From: an uncultured Actinomyces sp.
GTDB lineage: Bacteria; Actinomycetota; Actinomycetes; Actinomycetales; Actinomycetaceae
Length of the DNA stretch: 6,789 nucleotides
Assembly (NCBI GenBank): GCA_938028585.1
Contig: CALIZH010000150.1
Coordinates: forward strand, 1 to 6,789
Reading direction: 5' to 3'
The notes beneath the pieces are model-generated. The model worked only from the letters and a program-made list of their open reading frames with translations, was not told the DNA's origin and ran no database searches. The position numbers were made by a program, and so were the translations under genes. This document shows, piece by piece, positions 1-5,791 of the stretch; position 1 is the stretch's first letter, and each line of letters starts with the position of its first letter.

Positions 1-2
1 CG

Positions 3-164
3 GCGAATCGTTGCGACGCCTGCGGCGCTCGCGCCTGGGTTCGTGCGACGATGCCGTCGGGTGGCCAGCTTTACTTCTGCGGCCACCACGCGAACGAGCA
101 CCTGCCCTCGCTGGTGGGCGCCGGCGCACAGATCCTGGACGAGCGTCATTTCATGAACGACTGA
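3..164 (+). CDS. DUF7455-family small zinc-binding protein, 3' part only
   Basis: The reading frame is open from the window edge to the TGA at 162-164 and gives 53 residues; the real start lies outside the window. Visible in the sequence are a CDAC (CxxC) pair near the beginning and, about 20 residues later, a YFCGHH motif inside the run PSGGQLYFCGHHANEH. Together these look like one C4 or C3H zinc site. This pattern matches the short actinobacterial proteins of the DUF7455 type, usually about 60-75 residues, so most of the protein is present. Their molecular role is not known to me. Codon use is GC-rich, as in smc, so this is host DNA and marks the left border of the accessory region. The strong hairpin that follows is its likely terminator. 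Confidence 0.85.
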   Translation, partial: ANRCDACGARAWVRATMPSGGQLYFCGHHANEHLPSLVGAGAQILDERHFMND

Positions 165-204
165 TAGCGAGCTTCCCGCAGCGGCGGGACGCACGGCTTG
201 CAGG

Positions 205-237
205 CGCGGGCGGGGACCAACGGGGTCCCCGCCCGCG
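205..237 (+). terminator. Strong GC-rich hairpin terminator of the DUF7455 gene
   Basis: A perfect 14-bp stem (205-218 pairing with 224-237) closes a 5-base loop, AACGG. It starts about 40 bases after the stop codon of the zinc-binding protein gene. No real T tract follows (TTATGTC), which is common for terminators of high-GC actinobacteria. The stem is symmetric, so it could also stop transcription coming from the right. Base composition drops soon after it, so it marks the left edge of host-like DNA. Confidence 0.85.
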
Positions 238-597
238 TTATGTCATCAACATCGGACGCACCTAAACCTATCTCCTGGACCGAAGTACGAAACGCCCCAC
301 CTATGACGAGAAGAGTACAGAGGAAAAAGTCCGTTGAGCTCACTGTAAGAGCACCAGGTCCAACCTCTAGCCTCCTCAAAAAGACTGTCAACACTCAGCG
401 GTTAAACATAGTAGCCCCACTAACTCCAGCGGCGACTCGTACACGCCGAGACGCCGACATAGCATGCTCCGATCACCCCGAATGAAGAAGAACCTACACA
501 AAGCTTCTCACGATCAAGCCGATTTGCGCTAGCTCCGGCGAGAATCAATGCGAGCCTTCCACAGTTCAGCTTGTAATCACTTGAATGGCACGAGGGT

Positions 598-603
598 TTG
601 ACA
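598..603 (+). promoter_or_regulatory. Candidate -35 box (TTGACA) of the PHP-ATPase gene
   Basis: TTGACA matches the vegetative sigma factor -35 consensus exactly and lies 67 bases before the start codon. No good -10 hexamer sits 16-18 bases downstream: TATTAA (616-621) and TAACAC (619-624) are too close, and TACGAT (634-639) is too far. The core promoter is therefore uncertain. A palindrome covers the expected -10 zone, which would suit a repressed promoter. Confidence 0.4.
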
Positions 604-612
604 GTTACAGCA

Positions 613-632
613 CACTATTAACACTAACAGTG
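613..632. promoter_or_regulatory. Imperfect 20-bp palindrome, candidate operator
   Basis: The sequence CACTATTAACACTAACAGTG pairs with its own reverse complement at seven of ten positions per half (CACT.TTA....TAA.AGTG). It sits just downstream of the TTGACA box and about 40 bases before the start codon, where a dimeric repressor would block transcription. No regulator gene lies in the window, so the protein that would bind is unknown, perhaps a host factor. Chance occurrence in AT-rich DNA cannot be excluded. Confidence 0.4.
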
Positions 633-660
633 ATACGATCCAAGAAAGTTCACTGAAGAA

Positions 661-665
661 CGGAG
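661..665 (+). promoter_or_regulatory. Ribosome binding site for the PHP-ATPase gene
   Basis: CGGAG lies five bases before ATG 671 and fixes this start. The residues right after it lead directly into the first conserved block of the family (W12 onward), so no longer N-terminus is expected. Confidence 0.65.
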
Positions 666-670
666 CACCA

Positions 671-3343
671 ATGTCAAGATCAGAAACCGGTAGCGGAGCT
701 CGCTGGGTACGAGCCGCCCTGCAAGTGAACCCGTATTACTACCACGGAAAACTAAGTCCAGAAATGTGCTTTGAGACAGAAGCTCAGTACAATAAAGCAC
801 TGATAGACGAATGCAAAAAACTACAAATAGAAATTATTGCAATCACCGACCATTGGTGTGTCAGTAGCGCCGCCACTCTAATCGAAGAAGCAAGAAACTC
901 TGGCATCACGGCACTACCCGGATTCGAAGCAAATTCGAGCGACGGGGTGCACATTCTAGTGATTTTCCCAGAGGACACACCTTTCGACAACATAAACGCA
1001 GCAATTGCTTTAGCCGGAGGCGACCCCGGGCAAGAATCAGGACCCGGACTAAAGACAACAAACGCAATTATCGATGCGATGACAGCAAGAGGAGCACTGG
1101 CGATTCCCGCACATGCCAACATGGAAAATACAGGCCTCTTCAAACTGAAAGGAAAAACTCTACAGAATGTGATCCACAACAGAAACTTGACAGGAATAGG
1201 AGTTTCAGTTCTAACCGAAAACAAATTTGAAGAACTAGAAAAGAAGATTTTTACACAAGAGAGCCCCTTCAACAGAACACACAAGCTCGCGAAAGTCTAT
1301 GCAGACGACATTTCATCTCCGCACCAATTGAGTAAGGCGAGCGGAACAACCTGGCTAAAAATCACAGAACCCTCACTGGAAGCCATCAAAACCGCACTCA
1401 AGAGCCCCGACACACGAATCCGCCTTAAACAACCACAAAGCCTACAAATTAAGTCAATTGATTCTATAAGTTGGGACAAGGGCTTCTTTGAAGATATCAC
1501 AGTACCATTCAATCAGGAACTGACGACAATCATCGGCGGACGTGGGACCGGAAAATCAACGATCATCGAAAGTATTCGTTACGCACTCAATTTAAGTCCA
1601 CTTACATCGCAAATTCGCGACGAACACAATTCCCTAATTGATGCCGTAATCAAACCCGGCACAACAATAACACTGAAAGTTACAGGCGGACTAGCATCAA
1701 GCAAAGAGTACGAAGTTCGAAGAACTGTAGGAGAACCTTCATCGAAGGTATATGACACAGATGGACACGCCACCACATTCGAACCAAATGAGATTATTAG
1801 TGGCATCAGCATCTTTAGCCAGCACGAGCTATCTGAACTCGCTCGGCATGGTGATAAACTAGCCGAAATGGTTCTACAACTCCGAGGCGAAGACACATCG
1901 CATTTCGATATCAGGCCAACGATATCAGAACTGGAAACTAACTTAAGCCACCTCGAGTCAACCGAGCATGAACTTGATGAAATCGAGGATAGATTATCAG
2001 CGCGCGATAGACTCACTGAAATTATCACAGAGTACGAAACATCAAATCATGCTAAATCGATTCAAGAGCAAAACGAACTAAAAGCGCACAAAGAACGGAT
2101 TCAGACTACACGCAAAGGCCTTCAAGAAATAATAACAAGTCATTCAACACATATCAACAATACAATCACTACTATCAACAATAGATTCCTCACAGAGATC
2201 ACCAGCGACCAAAACGATGATACTGACCTAAACACACTAATTGACACTCAAATCAAATGCATCAATGATTACGCCTCACAGGTTGCAACTTCGTTATGCG
2301 GGCAACTCTCAGAGTTCAAGGAACAAGCGGATGAATTTTTGACCAAACTTGACGAATTAGAAATGCAATGGGACAGCTCTTCCCAAGAAAAACGTAGTGA
2401 ACTTGAAGCATCTATCGCATTGCTTCAATCAAAAGGGATTGACATTCAACGATACAACGAGGCTAAGAGAGAGCTATCGGCACTAGAAAGGCTTGGAAGC
2501 GATAAAGAGCAAACCTGTCAAACTCTTGATGCTATTAACAGCGAAAGGCGCTCACTTCTGGAAAGCTTGGCCAAGTTGTCAGATCAGAAAGTTCAGACAC
2601 TGACACAGTGCGCGACAGTAATCAATAAGAAGCTAAAAAAGCTTGTCGTAATCAAAGTAGACGAACATGAAGATATTGATTTAGCGTTAGAATTGATCAA
2701 CAGTACGATTTCTGGTCGCAAAGATAAGATACGCAGAGCATTTGAATCAGACGGTTTCACCCTCCCTGCTTTCATCGACGATCTTCGCAAAGCATATTTG
2801 GAGAATGACGATACTGGACTGGTGCAGCGCGGCATCACAGATGCACAACGTTCAAGTTTGATCACCGAAGGAAAATATCTAGTTCGACGACTTGAGCATA
2901 TTACACCGCGGATCTCACTCAGCATTTTGCTTAATACCGCTGAGGCCGGAAGCAGTGGCAACTTCAAGAAGTTATCTCAACTTTCAAAAGGCCAGCGTGC
3001 GACTGCACTCCTACTAATTCTGCTCGCCGACTCGGATAAACCACTCATTATTGACCAACCCGAAGACGACTTGGACAATCGTTTTGTTTATGACGGAGTA
3101 GTTAAACAACTTCGAAAACTCAAAGGCAAACGTCAGATCATTGCATCAACCCACAACGCGAACATTCCAGTTCTCGGAGATGCTGAGCTCGTCTTAACTC
3201 TTCAGGCTAGTAGCGACCACGCTGAGTTGGACTTAGACACTGTGGGATCGCTCGATATCGTCTCTGTACGTAAAAACATTGAAAATATCCTAGAGGGAGG
3301 AGCTGAGGCATTCAGTTCACGTCGTCGGATTTATGGGTTTTAG
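671..3343 (+). CDS. TrlF-family PHP-ATPase fusion (Ppl-like candidate antiphage protein)
   Basis: This 890-residue protein joins a PHP phosphoesterase-like domain (about residues 12-250) to an ABC/SMC-type ATPase (about 270-890). The ATPase shows Walker A GGRGTGKST (289-297), a Q-loop glutamine in IFSQHE (Q384), a signature LSKGQ (771-775), Walker B LIIDQPEDDLD (792-802) and a switch histidine in STHN (H828). Between Q-loop and signature lies a charged, leucine-rich coiled coil (about 413-650) without a Rad50-type CxxC hook. In the PHP part, TDH (59-61), E86, H94, H148 and D213 are kept, but the usual N-terminal HxH is QVN (18-20) and the final DxH is DIS (213-215), so metal binding may be altered. 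The family is annotated as TrlF AAA-like ATPases; the same architecture occurs in Ppl, a single-gene phage defence system. ATG 671 is preceded by CGGAG five bases upstream. A low G+C share (22/60 at 2041-2100) against GC-rich neighbours points to horizontal transfer. Fold and family are firm; defence is inferred. Confidence 0.92.
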   Translation: MSRSETGSGARWVRAALQVNPYYYHGKLSPEMCFETEAQYNKALIDECKKLQIEIIAITDHWCVSSAATLIEEARNSGITALPGFEANSSDGVHILVIFPEDTPFDNINAAIALAGGDPGQESGPGLKTTNAIIDAMTARGALAIPAHANMENTGLFKLKGKTLQNVIHNRNLTGIGVSVLTENKFEELEKKIFTQESPFNRTHKLAKVYADDISSPHQLSKASGTTWLKITEPSLEAIKTALKSPDTRIRLKQPQSLQIKSIDSISWDKGFFEDITVPFNQELTTIIGGRGTGKSTIIESIRYALNLSPLTSQIRDEHNSLIDAVIKPGTTITLKVTGGLASSKEYEVRRTVGEPSSKVYDTDGHATTFEPNEIISGISIFSQHELSELARHGDKLAEMVLQLRGEDTSHFDIRPTISELETNLSHLESTEHELDEIEDRLSARDRLTEIITEYETSNHAKSIQEQNELKAHKERIQTTRKGLQEIITSHSTHINNTITTINNRFLTEITSDQNDDTDLNTLIDTQIKCINDYASQVATSLCGQLSEFKEQADEFLTKLDELEMQWDSSSQEKRSELEASIALLQSKGIDIQRYNEAKRELSALERLGSDKEQTCQTLDAINSERRSLLESLAKLSDQKVQTLTQCATVINKKLKKLVVIKVDEHEDIDLALELINSTISGRKDKIRRAFESDGFTLPAFIDDLRKAYLENDDTGLVQRGITDAQRSSLITEGKYLVRRLEHITPRISLSILLNTAEAGSSGNFKKLSQLSKGQRATALLLILLADSDKPLIIDQPEDDLDNRFVYDGVVKQLRKLKGKRQIIASTHNANIPVLGDAELVLTLQASSDHAELDLDTVGSLDIVSVRKNIENILEGGAEAFSSRRRIYGF

Positions 3344-3393
3344 ATTGTCTCGCATTTTTGTTAACTAACTTAGATGCGCCTCTATATCCAAGC

Positions 3394-3420
3394 TTGCTAA
3401 GTATGGTAGCAACTATTTTC
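3394..3420 (+). terminator. Weak candidate terminator after the PHP-ATPase gene
   Basis: A 6-bp stem, TTGCTA (3394-3399) with TAGCAA (3407-3412), closes a 7-base loop and is followed by CTATTTTC. It lies about 50 bases after the stop codon and before the left end of the insertion sequence. The stem is short and AT-rich, so termination would be weak. If it works, the PHP-ATPase is transcribed as a single gene. Confidence 0.35.
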
Positions 3421-3439
3421 TATGTTGACGGTTCATTTT

Positions 3440-3463
3440 GCTCTTCCGACTTGAGTGTGGGTG
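3440..3463 (+). repeat. Left terminal inverted repeat of the ISL3-type element
   Basis: The repeat begins GCTCTTC and ends GTGTGGGTG. It matches the reverse complement of 4860-4883 at 21 of 24 positions; the mismatches are at repeat positions 8, 11 and 15. The base just outside is T here and G on the other side, so the original end may be one base further out. Confidence 0.85.
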
Positions 3464-3545
3464 AGTGGGTGTTGGTCGGGCGTAGAGGTCGAGGTCCTTG
3501 ATGATGAGCTGACTTTCACCCCGCTGTCGTAAAGGACCTCGCGCG

Positions 3546-4878
3546 ATGTCTCACCCTACCTACTGCTCTGTGTCGCTTGATCGTTGTGATCGGTGTGCTC
3601 TGCTCGTCGACTGGGAGGGCTTCCATCTGATGGGCATGGCTCGCACCCCAGATGCTCTGGTGCTCGATGTTTTGTCGTGCAACCGGCTGGTTGGCTGCCC
3701 GGGTTGTGGGGTGACTTGCTCACGGTCACGGGCGCGTGGTAGTGGAGGCGATCGACGCGCCTTGGGCCGAGGTTCCGGTGCGGATCCGGTGGCACAATAC
3801 GGCGCTGGATATGCCGCGAACGCACCTGCCAGACGGTGACGTTCCTGGGCCGCAGCGAGAAGGTGTGCGCACCCCGGGCGCCTCTGGTGACGCGGGCAAT
3901 CCACTGGGCGATCCGACAGTTGCGCGTCGAGGGAGCCACCAATTGCAGTATTCGCTCGACACCGGGCAACTAGGTGGAACGCCGTGTGGTCCCTATCAAG
4001 CCGTGCCTGCACGGCCGCATCTGAACCCCGCCCGCTTCGCAGGAGTTCGGGCACCCAGAGTCGATGAGAGGCGTGTGGTACCACCACAACCGACGCCAAC
4101 AGGGCCCGCGAGCTCACCGGCATCATGGACCTGCCTCGCGGGAAGGAACATCCCGCGGCCCGCTTGAGTGGACCTGGTCCCGGGAAGGTCTGGCACCGTG
4201 TACAAGAACTGGCTTGCCGAGCGCGGAACAGGCTTGTGCGCGGGAGTACGAATCGCGACGCTAGATCCCATTCCAGGGACAGCAAGAACGCCATCGCTTG
4301 GCCTGCTCCAAGGACGCAACCAGCGTGCGAGGCGCCTTTCACATCGTCACACTCGCCGGTGATACCCCAGGTGAGGTACGCCGTCGCGTCCAGCAAGACA
4401 CGACCGGTCACCGCGGGCGCAAGGGTGATCCCCTCTACCAAATCCGGCTTCTCCTGCGCGCCTCACGCCACAAGCTCCCCCGCGTCAACAAGAACGACTC
4501 CGTGAAGCCTTCACGGCAGATGAAGCACACAACTAGTGTCGAAGTCGCAGACCACTGCGCCCAGCAAATGCGAGACGTCTTCCACCAAGCCACACCCGCC
4601 CACGGCCGATGCCTGGCCACACACCTCATGAAGCGCCTACCAACGTGTTCCATCCCCGAAATTGCTCGCCTGGGCCGGACCCTATGGACGTGGAAGGACA
4701 CACTCGACGCCTACTTCGACACAACCGGAGCCGACGACGCACCCCACCGAAGCCATCAACGGACATTATCGAACGAGGCAAACGCACCGCCAGAGGCTAC
4801 CGCAACCCCACCAACCACGAAGCACGAATGCTCCTCATCGCAGGAGGCCTAGAAGCCTCCACCCACACCCAACTCTGA
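3546..4878 (+). pseudogene. ISL3-family transposase, inactivated by many frameshifts
   Basis: Family-typical segments appear in order but in changing frames. An N-terminal part from ATG 3546 ends in CPGCGV. VVEAIDAPWAEVPVRIRWH follows from about 3736. RWICRERTC...APLVTRAIHWAIRQLR runs from 3803 to an in-frame TAG at 3971. VDE is at 4060-4068, WYHHNRR in the next frame, and RELTGIMDLPRGK around 4110-4148. DLVPGRSGTVYKNWLAERG runs from about 4171. GAFHIVTLAGD...DHCAQQMRDVFHQATP runs from about 4330 to 4735, interrupted by QQERLREAFTADEAH (from 4486) in another frame. PTEAING is near 4745. The last part, IIERGKRTARGYRNPTN to THTQL, stops at 4878. I count at least eight frame changes. The motifs likely to hold the DDE residues lie in different frames, so no active enzyme can be made. 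An intact copy elsewhere could still act on the ends. Confidence 0.9.
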
Positions 4879-4883
4879 AGAGC
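4860..4883 (-). repeat. Right terminal inverted repeat of the ISL3-type element
   Basis: This is the partner of the repeat at 3440-3463, with 21 of 24 bases identical in inverted orientation. It contains the last codons and the TGA (4876-4878) of the transposase remnant, so gene end and element end overlap. Confidence 0.85.
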
Positions 4884-4925
4884 CCATAGACCAACCAAAG
4901 AACGCCGGCTATGCACTCGCAATAT

Positions 4926-4937
4926 TCGTTATAACGA
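4926..4937. promoter_or_regulatory. Perfect 12-bp palindrome, possible binding site
   Basis: TCGTTATAACGA is its own reverse complement. It lies in the AT-rich gap between the insertion sequence and the 126-residue gene, about 180 bases before that start codon. It is one of several dyads in the same gap. A regulator site is possible; a chance palindrome is equally possible. Confidence 0.3.
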
Positions 4938-4985
4938 CCCTAATACACCTGTCCAGTCACTTACAGGAAACTACAATCAAAGCAC

Positions 4986-5013
4986 CATGTTTTCTCTTGT
5001 ATTTACAAACATG
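4986..5013. promoter_or_regulatory. Nested dyad upstream of the 126-residue gene
   Basis: The outer arms CATGTTT (4986-4992) and AAACATG (5007-5013) are perfect inverted repeats. Inside the right half lies a second dyad, TTGTA-TT-TACAA (4997-5008). The block sits about 20 bases upstream of the TTGACA box at 5031, where an activator or repressor site would be expected. No binding protein can be named. Confidence 0.3.
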
Positions 5014-5030
5014 CCCAAAAGTGACAACAC

Positions 5031-5059
5031 TTGACAGCTCAATATGAAACACTTTCAAT
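5031..5059 (+). promoter_or_regulatory. Candidate promoter of the 126-residue gene
   Basis: TTGACA (5031-5036) and TTCAAT (5054-5059, four of six consensus bases) are separated by 17 bases, the standard spacing. The pair lies 58 bases before ATG 5117. A small perfect dyad, TGAAA-CAC-TTTCA (5045-5057), overlaps the -10 box, so a repressor bound there would block the polymerase. Confidence 0.5.
5045..5057. promoter_or_regulatory. Candidate operator dyad overlapping the -10 box
   Basis: TGAAACACTTTCA has two perfect 5-bp arms around CAC. Its right arm shares bases with the putative -10 box (5054-5059). Position favours a repressor site; the dyad is short, so confidence is limited. Confidence 0.35.
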
Positions 5060-5104
5060 ACACGGCTAGTAGCATTGACACCGCGAAAAGTACACACTTC
5101 GACT

Positions 5105-5110
5105 GAAGGG
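5105..5110 (+). promoter_or_regulatory. Ribosome binding site deciding the start at 5117
   Basis: GAAGGG lies six bases before ATG 5117. The same frame is open back to a TTG at 5075, but no such site precedes that codon and the candidate promoter lies only 15 bases before it. The ATG is therefore preferred. Confidence 0.65.
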
Positions 5111-5116
5111 TCAGCA

Positions 5117-5497
5117 ATGAAGCCTCTCACCTCACGACTGTCAAATGAGCGAATTAAAGAGCTCCGCGGATTCGTAGGAAGCGGAAGTCTCGAACTTGAG
5201 AAGATCCAATCTTATGTGAACGACCAAACACGTCTGGCGATCATCGGCCACATCTCAAAGACTGAGTGGACTCGAATCGCCGCAGCGTATTTCGGTTATC
5301 GCTTTAGCCAAGACGGTATCTTCGCCCCGAACAGTGGGCCCGACAAGGCGACCTACCCATGGGTTCCTGTGGCAGAGGGGTTTGAAGACCTGGCCGAAGC
5401 TTTCGATGATTTCGGTATTTTCATCTACGAAGACTCCGATCCAGAGTTGATCAAAGGATACAGGAAGAATGATCCGTTGAGCTCGACAAACAGCTAG
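5117..5497 (+). CDS. Hypothetical 126-residue acidic protein of the accessory region
   Basis: I do not recognise this protein. It begins MKPLTSRLSNERIKELRGF and stops at TAG 5495-5497. It has no signal peptide, no membrane segment and no cysteine. The N-terminal third looks helical. The middle holds an aromatic stretch (TEWTRIAAAYFGYRF), then a Gly/Pro-rich loop leading to YPWVPVAEGF, and the C-terminal part is strongly acidic (DLAEAFDDFGIFIYEDSD) before a short basic tail (KGYRKN). The mix looks like a small soluble cytoplasmic protein, and the acidic face would suit a binding partner or an immunity- or antitoxin-like role, but nothing proves this. Composition (33/60 G+C at 5221-5280) lies between the PHP-ATPase gene and the host genes. 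It has its own promoter-like region, and the IS separates it from the ATPase gene, so any functional link is inference. A well-placed GAAGGG supports ATG 5117. Confidence 0.75.
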   Translation: MKPLTSRLSNERIKELRGFVGSGSLELEKIQSYVNDQTRLAIIGHISKTEWTRIAAAYFGYRFSQDGIFAPNSGPDKATYPWVPVAEGFEDLAEAFDDFGIFIYEDSDPELIKGYRKNDPLSSTNS

Positions 5498-5519
5498 TCA
5501 AATAGAAAGCACTCGCCAA

Positions 5520-5562
5520 CTTCCTTTGGTGGTACGACGTTTCTGACATTCACCAAAAGAAG
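5520..5562. repeat. Inverted repeat with 12-base arms downstream of the 126-residue gene
   Basis: The arms at 5520-5531 (CTTCCTTTGGTG) and 5551-5562 (CACCAAAAGAAG) pair at 11 of 12 positions around a 19-base loop. It starts about 20 bases after the stop codon of the 126-residue gene and ends 10 bases before the next hairpin. It may be an RNA hairpin ending or protecting the transcript, a protein site, or a remnant of a mobile element end. Confidence 0.55.
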
Positions 5563-5571
5563 GCACATAGC

Positions 5572-5622
5572 GGTCGAGGCCCAACGCGGTTCAGTTTTCC
5601 CGACCAACCTTGGGCCTCGACC
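5572..5622. terminator. Strong hairpin, likely bidirectional terminator
   Basis: A perfect 13-bp stem, GGTCGAGGCCCAA (5572-5584) with TTGGGCCTCGACC (5610-5622), closes a 25-base loop. The loop has a small inner stem, GGTT (5588-5591) with AACC (5606-5609). On the + strand it is followed by CAGCTTTTC, a short T tract. Read on the - strand, toward which smc is transcribed, it is followed by CTTCTTTT a few bases on. It sits between the convergent 126-residue gene and smc and could stop both. Confidence 0.65.
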
Positions 5623-5791
5623 CAGCTTTTCGCTGATATGCGTTCAATCTACATAGTTTTACGAATGCTGAGAGCGCCAAGTATGTACACCGCTTAATCA
5701 CCCAGGTATTTCTCTCAAGTTAAAGTGCATCCAATGATTCATACGAACCCTAAGCACATATAGCATCGCCTGAACGTTGCGGGTGTCTCCC

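Larger units (their letters stand above)
238..670. other. Non-coding stretch between the host terminator and the PHP-ATPase gene
   Basis: These 433 bases hold no gene I can support. A + strand frame from ATG 240 to 485 and a - strand frame from 394 downward are both open, but neither has a ribosome binding site, a recognisable motif or a convincing composition. The - strand frame gives a partly hydrophobic peptide that could be a remnant of a membrane protein; this is a guess. Composition is intermediate (29/60 G+C at 361-420). The last 75 bases hold the promoter-like and operator-like elements of the downstream gene. No repeat shared with the right end of the island was found by eye. Confidence 0.6.
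3440..4883 (+). mobile_element. Decayed ISL3-family insertion sequence (1444 bp)
   Basis: The element is bounded by related inverted repeats of 24 bp and filled by a broken ISL3-type transposase gene reading left to right. Length and layout fit the family: one long transposase gene, with its stop codon inside the right repeat. No matching 8-bp target duplication is visible on either side (TTCATTTT on the left, CCCATAGA on the right, or with shifts of one or two bases). The flanks have therefore mutated or been rearranged, or the element ends a base or two further out. The insertion separates the PHP-ATPase gene from the 126-residue gene. It is GC-richer than the DNA around it and probably came later, but its many frameshifts show that it has been there for some time. 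Confidence 0.85.
5498..5791. other. Convergent intergenic region between the 126-residue gene and smc
   Basis: Apart from the two inverted repeats at 5520-5622, I see no gene here. Only tiny open frames occur (for example 19 codons from 5638), and they lack ribosome binding sites. The stretch 5623-5791 is AT-richer than smc and probably holds the right edge of the inserted DNA, but no repeat matching the left edge was found by eye. Confidence 0.55.

Noticed and set aside
146..394. 82-codon - strand frame with a partly hydrophobic start
   Set aside because: It runs through the terminator hairpin and into the host gene, has no ribosome binding site and resembles no family I know. At most the first 50 codons could be a remnant of a membrane protein.
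198..485. 95-codon + strand frame, or 82 codons from ATG 240
   Set aside because: The longer version starts inside the host terminator region and runs through the hairpin. The shorter one has no ribosome binding site and a low-information composition rich in Thr, Arg and Pro.
784..1284. 166-codon - strand frame within the PHP-ATPase gene
   Set aside because: It is a shadow of the PHP domain, which is clearly coded on the + strand by conserved motifs.
671..3343. The large ATPase as a second SMC, RecN or Rad50 related to neighbouring smc
   Set aside because: The N-terminal PHP domain, short coiled coil, SKGQ signature and lack of a hinge or CxxC hook set it apart. Lying near smc is most likely coincidence.
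3560..4441. A 293-codon open frame on the - strand inside the IS
   Set aside because: It is the antisense of the GC-rich ISL3 transposase remnant, whose family motifs read on the + strand. The translation shows no domain and has the Arg/Ser/Pro-rich look of a shadow frame.
5075..5116. Upstream TTG start giving a 140-residue version of the small protein
   Set aside because: No ribosome binding site precedes it and the candidate promoter lies too close, whereas ATG 5117 has GAAGGG at ideal spacing.
238..5791. Search for CRISPR repeats, tRNA genes and direct att repeats
   Set aside because: No regularly spaced repeat, no cloverleaf and no shared word of useful length between the left and right island edges was found by eye.
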